This document shows, in pieces, positions 1 through 10,189 of a stretch of DNA of 64,000 bases. The notes beneath the pieces are model-generated. The model made no database searches. It had not been told where the DNA came from and saw nothing but the letters and a program-made list of their open reading frames with translations. Where the stretch lies: positions 682,001-746,000 of the forward strand of contig CAJQUW010000932.1 of the NCBI GenBank assembly GCA_907163375.1, in the 5' to 3' direction. How positions within the stretch are numbered: the first letter of the stretch is position 1; each line of letters opens with the position of its first letter. The position numbers and the translations under genes are program-made. Origin of the DNA: Prostheceraeus crozeri (lineage: Eukaryota; Platyhelminthes; Polycladida; Euryleptidae).

Positions 1-3
1 AAG

Positions 4-3000
4 ATGTCTTCCAGGGCTTCGCCCGTTGAACATAATGAAACCGATGAAACTTTTTCTGATATTCTAACCAACTTTTATAATATATTTAGAAAATCTTTCA
101 AATGTTATATGAATGTAGAAGTACTTTATACAAAAAATGGACCTGATGGAATTCCTGAAGAAATAATACAAGGACATTTTACAAAGTCACAAGAAATTCA
201 TAATGTAAATGATATACAACCCATATTTGAATCGATGATACTTAAATTAGAAAATTGTATAATTGAAGCCCAGTTACGTGAATCTGGTTGGAGATTTGTT
301 AAAATACTATCTAAGAAAATAGTAATTGATAAATATAAAAATAATACTGGTGGTAGCTATGTTCCTTTACCTTTCAGCTCACCACAAATAATCAACATAA
401 AAAATGAAGATGATTATTGTTTTCTGTGGAGTATTATAGCACATTTACATCCTGCAGAATATCATAAAGAAAGACTAAGTCATTATAATAAAGAAGAATA
501 TATAAAGGAATTTGTTCTCTCTGATGGCTTAGATGAATTTCCATATGATTATAATAGGTTAATAAAGTTTCATAAAAAGAATAAAAATTTAATAGAAGTA
601 AATGTTTTTGAATTAAATGTGAATTATGTTTCTATTGGTAAAATTACTCCATTTTACTCAGATTCAAAAAAATTTTATTTGAATAATAAAAATTTATGTC
701 AATCAGAAATAGTATATAATGATAGAGGAAATTACATGCATCATAATATTTTTTACCAAGGAAATATAATATGTACTGAAAATTTTGAAATTATAAAAAC
801 ACTATCACCAATAATGATTAATCATAATAATTATAAAGGACGTAATTATAATTATGATTATGATACCGATTATTTATCTTTATCTTTAGAATATCAACAA
901 AACTTACAATTTTTAAATGAACTTTTACAAAATTGTAAAACAGATTATCAACAACAAACAAAAATATTAGTACAAGAATATGGCCATAAATATCAAAATA
1001 AGATAGAAACGATTCAAAAATTAAATGAAGAAAATGATGAAGACAATAAAGAATTAAATAATGAAGAAAATGAAACCAATCAAAAAATAAATGTATATTT
1101 AAAAAAATGTCTACAACAATATAAAGAACAATATGATAAAGAATATAGTTATCAGTTACAAATACTAAATCAAAATTTTCATCGAAATACATTTAATCTT
1201 ACAAAAGAAATTGATGAAACACATGAAATATATCAAGATAGATTTGAAAAACTAGAACAGACAAAACAACCAGCACAAGTGAATATATTATATTATCAGG
1301 GTCATTTTATATTCTGTAAAGATGTTTCTATATTTACAAAAACTTCAGATAATGCTAATTTTCCTTGTCTCCAATGTATGACGAGCTTTAGAACTTTAGA
1401 AGAAATGAATAGACATTTGGAGAATTGCCACCAAAATGAAGCAGTCAGAAACACATTTCCAAAAAATGATTATTTAGAATATAATAAATGGTATTTTAAA
1501 AATAAAGTACCCTTTACTATTTATTGTGATTTTGAAGCATATAATGTTAATATGACACAAAATCACGGGACATCGGAGATGTCTTCCAGGGCTTCGCCCG
1601 ATTCTGATAATTATAAATATGAAAAAAGTGCATCTGAACAAAGTAAAGAAAAATATTTGTTTGAACAAAAACCATTATGTTGGGGAATGTACATTCATTC
1701 AAATTATCCTGAATTATTTAAATCAGAATATTATCAATACTATGGTGAAGATAGTTCAGAAATGTTTACAAAGAAAGTAGAAGAATTACAAAATTATTTT
1801 TCACAATTGCTTGAAACAAATATACCAATGCTTCCATTAACCGATGAAGAAGAAATTAATTTTGTTAATGAAACAAATTGTTATTACTGTGGAAAAGAAT
1901 TTACAAAAAATTATAAAAATGGCAAAGGTAGATATCTTGACAAAGTAAAAGATCATGATCATCTAAATGGATTATATAGAGGTGCAGCACATAATTCTTG
2001 TAATCTTAATGCTAATAAATTTAAATATAACTTTGTTCCTCTATATTTCTACAATGGTTCTAAATATGATTTCCATCTAGTAATGAAAGATTTATTTTCA
2101 TCTGAAAAATTACAACAACAACAAATAAATGTACTATGTAAAACAGAAGAAGAATATTTTTCAATGCAATTAGGTTGTATTAGAATTTTAGATGCATTTA
2201 GATTTTTTACTCCTTATTCATTAGATGTTATGGGAAAAACTTTGAAACCTGAACAATGTAAAATATTAAATAAATATAATTTAAAACCTTTGAAAGGAAT
2301 ATTTCCGTATGAGTACATAACTGGAGATTTTAATTCTGTGAATAAAATTATGGAAGAAAAACAACTTCCTCCAATAAGTAAATTTAAATCAACATTAAAA
2401 CAATCACAATTATCTGAAGAAGACTATGCAGAAGCTGAAAAGAATTGGAGAGAGTTAAATTGTAAAACAATGTATAATTATACAATGAAATATCTTCAGA
2501 TAGATGTATTAATCCTTACTGATTTTTTTGAAAACTTTCGTGACATGTGCATAGAATATTACGGAATAGATCCATGTTATTGTTATTCTACACCAGGTTT
2601 AACATGGTTAGCAGGATTAAAACATACAAATGTTAAACTTAAACATTATAAAGAAAATACATATGATAAATTATTATTTTTTGAATCTGGAATTAGAGGT
2701 GGAGTTTCATCAGTTTTAGGTAATCGTTATGTACAGTGTAAATACAAAGTATAATACAAAGTATAATATAAGTATAAGTATAAGTATAAGTATAATATAG
2801 TATATACAAAGTGTAAATACAGTGTAATTTACATAAAAAAGTAAATCCTGATGATTATGGAATAATGAAACCTTTATCTCCAGAAGAAAGCGATCAGTTT
2901 ATAAAATTGTTTAATCAAAATATAGAAGGACTTATATCAAATGAAGTTAGTCAGGCAGCAGTTGATGAAATCATGAGAGAAAACTATTTGTTATATTATG

Positions 3001-4208
3001 ATTTTAATAGCTTATATTCTTCTTGCATGATACAAGACTTACCAACAGGTGAAATGTCATGGTGTAATATTCTAGATTATCAAAAAACATATGATGGAAA
3101 TTATAATCATGGTTATATATATGAAGTTGATTTAGTATATCCTGATGAAATAAAAGATAAAACAAAATATTTTCCTTTCTGTCCCGAAAACAAAATTCCC
3201 AATATAGAAGATTTTTCAGATTATCAAAAATCTTTAATTTCTAAGAAATACAGACCAACAAAAAAACTTATGTTAACACAAAGTAATAAAGGAAAGTATG
3301 TTGTTGAAGGAAGAATGCTAGATTGGTATTTAGAACATGGAATGATTCTCACCAAAATACATCGAAAACTATTTTATCAAAAATCTAAATGGTTAAAAAA
3401 TTATATAGAGTTCAATATTGAAAAACGTAAAATAGCTAAAAGAAATAAAGATGATTTTGGAAACGTGTTCTTCAAATTAATGAATAATGCATTTTATGGT
3501 AAGACTTTAGAAAATGTGCGTAATAGACAAAATATTGAAATAGTTTATGATAAAGATAGGTTTCAAAATTTAACAAGGAAACCTACATATAAAGGAACTA
3601 CTAGATTCAGTGATGAACTACACGTATGTGCTGTACATTTACGTCGAATCAGCGTAAAACATGATAAGTTTAATTTTATTGGATTCACTATATTAGAATT
3701 AGCTAAACTATTTATGTATAAATTTATATATGATTATTTAGCACCTGCTCATGGCAAAAACTATAAATTACACTTTACAGATACCGATTCTGTTTTCTTA
3801 GAATTAACAATACCGTATAATTCTTCACTTGATGAAGAAATTAATAAAATAAAAGATATCATTCATCCTTCTGATTTATGTAAAGTAAAAGATGAATTAG
3901 AAGGAAATAAAGATTTCATAACAGAAGCTATATTTTTAAAATCTAAAGGTTACTGTTGTAATACAACTAATAATATTAAAACACATAAAACATTAAAAGG
4001 AATTTCAAAGGCATCAGTGGCTAATCAAATAACATTTCAAGATTATAAAAATGTATTATTTAATAATGAAATAAAAACAGCATGTAATTATAGACTTAAT
4101 TCAAAGAAACATAAAATGTATTTAAATGAAGAACATAAATTAGCATTAGATCCATTTGATGATAAAAGAAAAATTTTACCTGATGGAATAACTACTTCAC
4201 CTTTTTAA
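4..4208 (+). CDS. Polinton A protein-primed family-B DNA polymerase (fossil)
   Basis: This gene would replicate the linear element. In order it has a long N-terminal region, a C2H2-like finger (CLQC...H....C near residues 440-465), exonuclease motif I (YCDFEA), an HNH/endonuclease-VII-like cassette (CYYC, KVKDHDHLNG, HNSCN), exonuclease II (NGSKYDFH), exonuclease III (YLQIDVLIL), then polymerase motifs A (DFNSLYSS), B (KLMNNAFYG) and C (FTDTDS). Motif order and spacing match Polinton and linear-plasmid polymerases. The same layout recurs in Polintons B and C. The gene is a fossil and is not one continuous frame. The N-terminus may extend left of the window. Confidence 0.93.
1569..1600. repeat. 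GC-rich double-hairpin mini-element inside polymerase
   Basis: Two adjacent hairpins, GACATC-GGA-GATGTC (1569-1583) and GGGC-TTC-GCCC (1589-1599), lie in an otherwise AT-rich gene. The related polymerase of Polinton C lacks the segment at the matching position. A partial copy with the same right half begins the window (3-24). Confidence 0.65.
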
Positions 4209-4289
4209 TTTTCTAATTTCTAAGATAGACAAATTTGATATATATAAAATTAAAAAAAATATTATAACACTATATTTGTATATCTTTTA

Positions 4290-4985
4290 TCACTCGGCAA
4301 ACAAATCTTCTATAACTCTATCATGAATTTTTTTATCAATATTAATTGTGATAAATCCATAATCTTTTGACCAAGCATTGTTACACGATTGTTTAAATTC
4401 ATCTTTATTTCTTACGCATAAATCTCTTAACAAATCACTTAAGTTTCTTGCATTTATTTCAAATAGTATAAATATGTTTGCATTCTTTCTAATAACACTT
4501 CCGTCTAATGAATACATACTTTGTGTTAAATAAAAAACACTACAGTTGTTATGTCTACCTCTTGTGAAATAATTTCTCTGAACTGACTGATTTCTATCAT
4601 TAACACAATCATCAAAAATTACACAATGTTTCATTGTTTTATCTAGTTTACTAGGATCCTGCATATTACCACTATCATCTATTAATTGTATCTTTATATG
4701 CTTATTTTTATTAGATTCAACTAACTGATTATTTTTTGCTGCTTCTTCACACCACGAACTTATTTCTTCTTCATCTTCAGATTTTTCATATTCTTTGAAT
4801 AATGAAGCAATTGCTGTTTTTTTAAGATTATTTTCAAATCCATATTTTAAAAATTGATAGACGGGATGTTCTGCTGTGGTTGTATAAATTATAAGATTGT
4901 TATAATCCAAAAAATTTGGAGTCGCTAAAATTTTAAATAATAGATACGTTTTTCCACATCCTGATCTTCCACAAATAACTGACAA
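4290..4985 (-). CDS. Polinton A genome-packaging ATPase (FtsK/HerA-A32 type)
   Basis: The predicted DNA-packaging motor of the Polinton virion. A Walker A P-loop, GRSGCGKTY, lies at the very start of the frame, and a Walker B-like strand, CVIFDDC, lies near residue 110. A C-terminal segment (ARNLSDLLRDLC) is shared with the copy in Polinton C at 44276-45042. The frame converges on the polymerase gene and lies downstream of the penton-like gene on the same strand, as in Polinton C. Function is assigned from the P-loop, size and neighbourhood. The A32-like family is standard in Polintons. Confidence 0.85.
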   Translation of the reverse strand: MSVICGRSGCGKTYLLFKILATPNFLDYNNLIIYTTTAEHPVYQFLKYGFENNLKKTAIASLFKEYEKSEDEEEISSWCEEAAKNNQLVESNKNKHIKIQLIDDSGNMQDPSKLDKTMKHCVIFDDCVNDRNQSVQRNYFTRGRHNNCSVFYLTQSMYSLDGSVIRKNANIFILFEINARNLSDLLRDLCVRNKDEFKQSCNNAWSKDYGFITINIDKKIHDRVIEDLFAE

Positions 4986-5130
4986 AACTTTATTAGATAA
5001 ATTTGGATGATGATTAAATTTAAGTTTTTTTTTATTTTATGGTAGTACTTCACTCATTTTTTAATAAAAAAATTTTATTTTTAATTTTATTTTTATTTTT
5101 AAAGAAGAAGAAGAAAATTAAACTTCTCTA

Positions 5131-5157
5131 GCTTCGCGTGGGAGTTTATACCTCCCG
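5131..5157. repeat. GC-rich double-hairpin mini-element
   Basis: A short GC-TTC-GC hairpin is followed by GGGAG...CTCCC (5140-5156, 7-base loop). The equivalent stretch in Polinton C (about 44237) lacks it. It belongs to the same structural class as the copies at 1569, 5998 and 49176, though its sequence differs. Confidence 0.55.
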
Positions 5158-5934
5158 AACCAAAAGATCTATCATAATCTCTTCACCTCCAAAATTTATT
5201 TCTTGTCCTTTCTGATATGTGATTCTCATGTTAATGTTGTTAATAGTTTTTCTTGTAATAGGGAAATATATTAATGTTTGTGGAAGTACATTTAATCTAT
5301 AACCAATGGGTACAGTAAAAGCTGGAAAACTGAATATTAAATTTGACAATTTACCATTTATATATCCTCCTTCAATAATGTCACAATGTACAACAATTGA
5401 ATTTATTTCAGTCATTTTTGGAATCTTCTCACCTAAGTGATAACCTTGACTATAGGTTTGTTTATTAAATCCTAATAGCTTTGACAATGATCTATCATCA
5501 TTAAAATCAACTTGATGATTTTCGTCTAAAGTAAGAGAAAATTTATTAACTGCCGGTTCAACTGCAAAATGTAATTGTTTCTTATCTTTAAATGGTATAC
5601 CTAAATTTCTCTTAATTTCATTTGATATTGATTCAACTTCGTAAGAACCAGGAAGAAAAGTTAGTATTTTCCATGTTTTGCCTTTATCAGTAGAATATCT
5701 AAATTGATCATTCACATCTTTGATAACGTTTTGAATAGTGTTAAATGTAGAGAAACTAGTCAATGCAATTTGATAATTTTTATTCTGTTCTAAATGTAGA
5801 ATGGGTTCTAAATTACAAGTGTGTGATGAAGTAGTTGTTATAATTTTTAACGTCGTACTAAATTTTGATGAACCCAAAATCTCTGTCAAATTTTCTAAAT
5901 GATTATTAATTTTGTCTAAATCTGCTGAACACAT
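5146..5934 (-). CDS. Polinton A penton-like minor capsid protein
   Basis: A 262-residue frame with a mostly beta composition, matching 43532-44250 in Polinton C. The N-terminal segment has the pattern NKNYQIALTSFSTFNTIQNV, which parallels the EGEWEVGVSSI segment of the penton-like proteins in Polinton B. It lies between the ATPase and the helical protein, the position often held by the minor capsid (penton) gene in Polintons. The role at capsid vertices is inferred from family context. A GC-rich hairpin repeat (5131-5157), absent from the equivalent place in Polinton C, lies at its 3' end. Confidence 0.7.
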   Translation of the reverse strand: MCSADLDKINNHLENLTEILGSSKFSTTLKIITTTSSHTCNLEPILHLEQNKNYQIALTSFSTFNTIQNVIKDVNDQFRYSTDKGKTWKILTFLPGSYEVESISNEIKRNLGIPFKDKKQLHFAVEPAVNKFSLTLDENHQVDFNDDRSLSKLLGFNKQTYSQGYHLGEKIPKMTEINSIVVHCDIIEGGYINGKLSNLIFSFPAFTVPIGYRLNVLPQTLIYFPITRKTINNINMRITYQKGQEINFGGEEIMIDLLVREV

Positions 5935-5997
5935 TTTTTAGTTAAAATTTTGAATAAATATTTTTTTATAAAAAAATTAAAAACAACAACATATTTC

Positions 5998-6030
5998 AGC
6001 TACGGGCGAAGCCCTAGAACCATCGGTTCG
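5998..6030. repeat. GC-rich double-hairpin mini-element (filled site)
   Basis: This 31-33-bp insertion folds as two hairpins: GGGC-GAA-GCCC (6004-6014) and GAACC-ATC-GGTTC (6017-6029). The matching place in Polinton C (about 43400) reads straight through without it, so the two copies give a filled and an empty site. TA on both sides may be a 2-bp target duplication. Confidence 0.7.
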
Positions 6031-6253
6031 TTATACTTTTGTAATCCTCTTCATTTAGAATCTTCTTTTCTAACAGTTTTTTCTATATAGCATGAATTTC
6101 ATTGAAACTAGAATTATGTCCTTCTTTTATTGCAGATATTAAAATATTTAATCTATTTAGTAATTCTTGTGGTTCATCTGGTAAAAATACAGTTGTTTCT
6201 GTTTTAAAACCTTTTCCTACTTTAACTCCCGTTGATAATAAATTTTCTAATTG

Positions 6254-6892
6254 TTAATAACGTCTAAGAGATTTTACTGCACCAACTCTATCTAACATAG
6301 CTTTATATTTTATGAGATCATCTACGGCATAATTATTTAAATCTGCTCCCCTTAAAAGATCAACAAAATTTCTATCTAAACTAAAAGGAGATTTATCTGG
6401 TGAAAAAATTAAACCTCGAAAAGGTTGTGGAAATATTTCTTTTTGTCCGAGATAAAATCTAGGTATTGTTTTTCCATCTATAAATGAAATAGAATGTTCA
6501 AATTTCATAGATTTGGGTAATTTCTTATTAATGTTTGATTCTAGTAATCCATAGTCATCTAATATAGTTTTGCGCTCTGGATCTGTTATATCAATTTGTT
6601 TATCATTATTTGTAAGTTCTTTTTCAAGAGTTTTAAATGGTTTCATAGTTTTTTCAAAATCAGTTTTTACTTGCTCGGTTTGCTGCATTTTTTCAAACAT
6701 ATCAGATTGAATACCAGCTTTTATCATTCTATGTTGAAGATGATTTTCTTTCATAATATTTCTTTGTTTTATTAACTCTTCTAATTGTTTTATTCTTTTA
6801 AAATTATCAGCTCTAATTTTATCCATTTTTAAAATATAATATTTGAATTTTGTGGTAACATTGGAATACAACAAAAACATTTTACTGAACAA
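6254..6892 (-). CDS. Polinton A conserved helical protein
   Basis: A 212-residue frame. The first half is strongly charged and predicted helical or coiled coil (heptad-like stretches around FKRIKQLEELIKQRN and EKTMKPFKTLEKEL). The second half has the conserved segment IPRFYLGQKEIFPQPFRGL followed by SPDKSPF. An almost identical frame occurs in Polinton C at 42503-43279, so the protein is a conserved part of this lineage. An alternative start, MDKIRADNF, lies 22 residues downstream of the first Met. I do not recognise a known domain. Its place beside the penton-like gene suggests a virion or assembly role. Confidence 0.65.
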   Translation of the reverse strand: MFSKMFLLYSNVTTKFKYYILKMDKIRADNFKRIKQLEELIKQRNIMKENHLQHRMIKAGIQSDMFEKMQQTEQVKTDFEKTMKPFKTLEKELTNNDKQIDITDPERKTILDDYGLLESNINKKLPKSMKFEHSISFIDGKTIPRFYLGQKEIFPQPFRGLIFSPDKSPFSLDRNFVDLLRGADLNNYAVDDLIKYKAMLDRVGAVKSLRRY

Positions 6893-6947
6893 ATTATTTT
6901 TTTATTGCTTTGTTGTCTGACATCTTTTCGTTTAAAGTTTTCTCGTT

Positions 6948-7782
6948 TTAAGTTTTGTTTAATAAAGTTTTGTTTAATAAAAGTTTGCTTAAATTTTCGC
7001 TTAAAGTTTTTAGCTCTTCTAAAAAAATTTTGTCATTTTCTTCATTAGAAATTTTGCCATCAGTAAAAGTTTTACCATCACTAGAAATTTTGCCATCCTG
7101 TTTATTCTTATCATCAACTTTTTCGGACTGTAATTGAAAGGATATTTGATTTACTTCATTAGCTATTTGATCAAATTTTTCAATCTCATCTAACGTAATA
7201 ACATTATCATCACATACTCTTTGAAAGTAGTAATGTAGTTTATCATAGACTTCTTTAATATGTAAATGCTTAGTTTTTAATGATTTTCGTTTCTTAGTTA
7301 TTAAAGATTTATCTAACATTGTAACAAGTGAAGTTGCAAAAACACCCGTACCTGTTAAAGCTGTAGCAACTACTGGAATTACTAAAACACCTGAAGATAT
7401 AACAATTGTTAAAGCACCTAAACTTATTGTTAAGAATATGCCAATTCCTTGTGTTACATTCTTAACTTTACTCCATCTCTTTCTTAATTTTTTATAATGC
7501 TCTAATCTTAATAATAATTGAGATTCCTTAACTTTCATATAACGTACTCTATCTTTGTGTTTTTCTTTATTCATTTTTTCAATGTCCATTATAATGCTCT
7601 AATCTTAATAATAATTGAGATTCCTTAACTTTCATATAACGTACTCTATCTTTGTGTTTTTCTTTATTCATTTTTTCAATGTCCATTAAAGTAGAACTAC
7701 GTTCATATGATAACGAAGGATATATTCTTGCGGTTTCTTCAACTTTTGTTTTTTCCATTTTTGAAGAAATGTTATTAGACAC
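6948..7782 (-). CDS. Polinton A hydrophobic accessory protein
   Basis: The region encodes a protein with a charged helical N-terminus (MSNNISSKMEKTKVEE), a long hydrophobic stretch (GIGIFLTISLGALTIVISS, then VLVIPVVATALTGTGVFATS) long enough for two membrane passes, and a Lys/Asp-rich tail. The homologue in Polinton C is at 41831-42493, where its first codons lie inside the terminal repeat. Likely a membrane-active virion or host-interaction protein, by analogy only. No known family is recognised. It is the outermost gene next to the right terminus. The gene is part of a fossil element. Confidence 0.6.
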
Positions 7783-7789
7783 ATGATAT

Positions 7790-8267
7790 ATTTTAAAAAC
7801 CTGAAAAAACGTCTAAACTCATGAATTTAGTCATTTTTAAAAATACTAACTTTATGATTTTCGGTGTCCTGGAACGGTCATGATTTAAGCGAGAAAATTG
7901 TAATTCTCAAATTTTGAGATTCTTAACTTTTATGATTTTCGGTGTCCTGGAACGGTCATGATTTAAGCGAGAAAATTGTAATTCTCAAATTTGAGATTTT
8001 GAAAAATTTGAAAATTGGGTATTTTTAAAAACGCCTAAATTTATGAATTTAGGTCTTCATAACCTGAAAAATGACCAAAATTCATGAATTTAGTCCATTT
8101 AAAAAGTACCATTTTTTGAAAAATCGGTATCTTTAAAAACGACTAAATTCATGAATTTAGGTCTTAAAAACCTGAAAAAGGGTCTAAATTCATGAATTTA
8201 TGTCGTTTTTAAAGATACTATTTTTTTGAATTTTATGGTGTCCTGGAACGGTCTTTTGCCCATTACT
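7790..8267. repeat. Polinton A right terminal repeat
   Basis: AT-rich non-coding terminus containing repeats of GGTGTCCTGGAACGGTC at about 7862, 7942 and 8237, each followed by runs such as AATTCTCAAATTTGAGA. Several palindromes around CTAAATTCATGAATTTAG are spaced between them. The same units in the same order form the ends of Polinton C. The outer end is CCCATTACT at 8267. The left partner is outside the window. Confidence 0.85.
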
Positions 8268-8271
8268 AGCC

Positions 8272-9156
8272 ATGGGATGGTACAGAGATGAAGCAGGAAA
8301 ATTTGATGCTGAAACAAACAGTGGCTTTGTAAAGCGATCTGCCATGATTAAAGATAGTAAAGTATGTCAGCTATATGGTCCGCTGAATTTAGACTTCTTT
8401 AGACAGTCAAAGTTTTTACTCTGTAATACTAGCATGCGACTCAAGCTGACATTGAATAAGCCTGAATTTGCGCTAAATGCATTTGCTAAAGTTGACAATT
8501 TTAGAATTCATGTGGAAGATATTGCACTTTACATTCGTCGAGTAGTACCGAATCCAAGTGTCATTAGAGGACATGCTGAAGGTCTTAACCGCCAAAATGC
8601 CATTTACCCCGTTCAGCATACAAAGCTTCTCACCTTTACAATTCCGAAAGATCAAAAGAGTTTCATGAAAGACGGCCTCTTTCCATCGGAAGCACCGAAG
8701 CTCCTCATGGTGGCAATGGTTGAAAATGATGCATTTAATGGTAATATAAAGAAGAATCCTTTCAATTTTAAACACAATCAGTTAAGTGAAATTGCTTTAC
8801 GTGTAAATGGTGTGAGTCATCCTGGTCCACCCTACAAACCAGATTTTGCTGCGGATCAATTTATGCGCAGTTATGTTGATTTTATGGATGTCTTTGGCTT
8901 TTACAATACGGATGACACCAACGGACTCACTATCAAAGAGTTTAAGAGTGGATATACTATTTATGCATTTGATTTGACTGCTGACAGCGATATTAGTGCA
9001 CCCTATCGTCAAGCGAACGTGCCTCATAATATTCGTTTGGATTTGACGTTCAAAAGAACACTACCTGAGACGATTAATGTATTAATTTATGCAGTCTTCG
9101 ATTCAAATATTGAAATTACAAAGTATCGTGACGTGATTCTTCAGTATAATCGTTAA
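8272..9156 (+). CDS. Polinton B capsid-type protein (F54H12.2-like family)
   Basis: This frame matches the widely distributed invertebrate family represented by C. elegans F54H12.2, which accompanies Mavericks and is probably the double jelly-roll major capsid protein. Recognisable family segments are VKRSAMIKDSK, YGPLNLDFF, VVPNPSVIRGHAEGLNR, NDAFNGNIKKNPFNFKH and a late YAFDLTADSD. The stop codon overlaps the start of the protease gene by one base (TAATG), suggesting coupled arrangement. The segment lies immediately beside the right end of Polinton A. It is part of a broken fossil element. Confidence 0.8.
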   Translation: MGWYRDEAGKFDAETNSGFVKRSAMIKDSKVCQLYGPLNLDFFRQSKFLLCNTSMRLKLTLNKPEFALNAFAKVDNFRIHVEDIALYIRRVVPNPSVIRGHAEGLNRQNAIYPVQHTKLLTFTIPKDQKSFMKDGLFPSEAPKLLMVAMVENDAFNGNIKKNPFNFKHNQLSEIALRVNGVSHPGPPYKPDFAADQFMRSYVDFMDVFGFYNTDDTNGLTIKEFKSGYTIYAFDLTADSDISAPYRQANVPHNIRLDLTFKRTLPETINVLIYAVFDSNIEITKYRDVILQYNR

Positions 9157-9617
9157 TGAGTTGGTTGACTGCTGACGATATTAAGACTAAAGTGCAGCGT
9201 AATGCAGACGAAGCGACGTTGAAAGCTTTCGATAATGTCTATTCACTCGATACCTTACCACCTGCAGTAAATCACTATCCCATCTTTATTGTGCTAAACA
9301 CTCATTCGCAGAATTTAGGCGGTGAGCACTGGAAAGCGATCTTTATTGGAGAAGACCGACGTGGTGAACTATTTGACTCTCTTGCTCAACCTCCAAATAT
9401 ACCAACACAGCAGTGGTTGAGAAAACATACGCGTCAATATCAGCGAAATGAACGCATACTACAACATCCACTTTCATCAACGTGTGGTGCTTTTGTACTG
9501 TACTTCATCTTAAAACGTTTACATGTATCTCGATTTGTATCTGTTATTCAAAACTTTTCATGTAATCCATCCTCTAATGAAAAAATGATTTGTAAGTTCT
9601 ATCATGATTTGAAATAA
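9156..9617 (+). CDS. Polinton B adenain-like cysteine protease
   Basis: A 153-residue maturation protease of the adenovirus-protease/Ulp1 (C5-like) fold. The catalytic set is visible in the expected order: His58 in GGEHW, Asp74 in LFDS and Cys110 in STCGAF. Length is typical for Polinton proteases. It would cleave virion precursor proteins. The start codon overlaps the stop of the capsid gene, a capsid-protease pair common in Polintons. The frame is open throughout. Polinton C encodes a distant relative at 55817-56242. Confidence 0.88.
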   Translation: MSWLTADDIKTKVQRNADEATLKAFDNVYSLDTLPPAVNHYPIFIVLNTHSQNLGGEHWKAIFIGEDRRGELFDSLAQPPNIPTQQWLRKHTRQYQRNERILQHPLSSTCGAFVLYFILKRLHVSRFVSVIQNFSCNPSSNEKMICKFYHDLK

Positions 9618-9643
9618 AAACATCATGTTGGAAAAATTGTTTT

Positions 9644-10189
9644 TTATTTTACAATCCGCTGGGTACGTACATACTCGATGAGATAGTCTAGGATCACATT
9701 TGCTTGTACATGAGATTTTAGCCCAGTAATGATCACTTTACTATTATGAAAGATTGCCACATGCACAGGTAGCCGACAACTAATGAGAGCTGCAGCAAAA
9801 AGTTCGGGTTCATAACACAAATTGTAACTGCTGGTACGAATCTTCAAAAATGATACACTGTCACTCAATTGAATAGAGATCACCATATTGTCCACAGTCA
9901 GATTCGACATCACACACCTCTCCCTCTTCCATATCCGACGTAGTATTCTCTGTAGCTCTAAGCGCATTGACTGCGCCGATGAATGAGAAAGGGCGCCGAG
10001 AATCTGTACAGTCCCATTTGGGAAGAGTTGAAGATTCCGTGAATTGTTCATCTTCACCACTAACATTTGAGGACGGCCCGGGTAATACTTGTTGTTTGGA
10101 AGGTGTTGGTGTAATGTTGTGAGATCGATTTTGGTGTAGAGTCTGAAGCGACGGAGAATGTTGACGATGGTGTAGCGATGGCGCTTCAT
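9644..10189 (-). CDS. TATA-binding-protein (TBP) homologue in Polinton B
   Basis: A 181-residue frame, read from an internal Met that gives exactly the size of a TBP core domain. It aligns collinearly with both TBP repeats. Repeat 1 has KIDLTTL (20-26), YYPGR (35-39), LFPNGTVQILGA (55-66) and a following helix. Repeat 2 has NMV (101-103), YEPELF (126-131), VAIFHNSKVIITGLKS (144-159) and a final helix. Phenylalanines at 56, 131 and 147 fall where TBP's DNA-intercalating residues lie. The likely role is element-specific promoter recognition or capture of host transcription machinery. An upstream Met (10333) would add 48 residues that overlap the neighbouring gene region. The gene converges on the protease. 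The match is read by eye from motifs and spacing. Confidence 0.82.
   Translation of the reverse strand: MKRHRYTIVNILRRFRLYTKIDLTTLHQHLPNNKYYPGRPQMLVVKMNNSRNLQLFPNGTVQILGALSHSSAQSMRLELQRILRRIWKRERCVMSNLTVDNMVISIQLSDSVSFLKIRTSSYNLCYEPELFAAALISCRLPVHVAIFHNSKVIITGLKSHVQANVILDYLIEYVRTQRIVK

Larger units (their letters stand above)
1..8267. mobile_element. Polinton/Maverick A (right part; left end outside window)
   Basis: This is an AT-rich Polinton seen from its polymerase gene to its right terminus. Visible parts, left to right, are family-B DNA polymerase (+), packaging ATPase (-), penton-like minor capsid protein (-), a helical protein (-), a hydrophobic protein (-) and the terminal repeat. 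The right end reads CCCATTACT, matching the end of Polinton C (CCCGTTACT) and the family rule of AG...CT termini. The next six bases, AGCCAT (8268-8273), are the expected target duplication, but the partner copy is outside the window. Integrase, protease and major capsid genes should lie to the left. Parts closely resemble those of Polinton C in mirror orientation, so the insertion is fairly recent. It is a broken fossil with about three breaks in the visible part. Confidence 0.9.

Noticed and set aside
818-1192. Hydrophobic minus-strand frame within the Polinton A polymerase
   Set aside because: Antisense of an AT-rich Asn/Tyr-rich coding stretch; no independent support.
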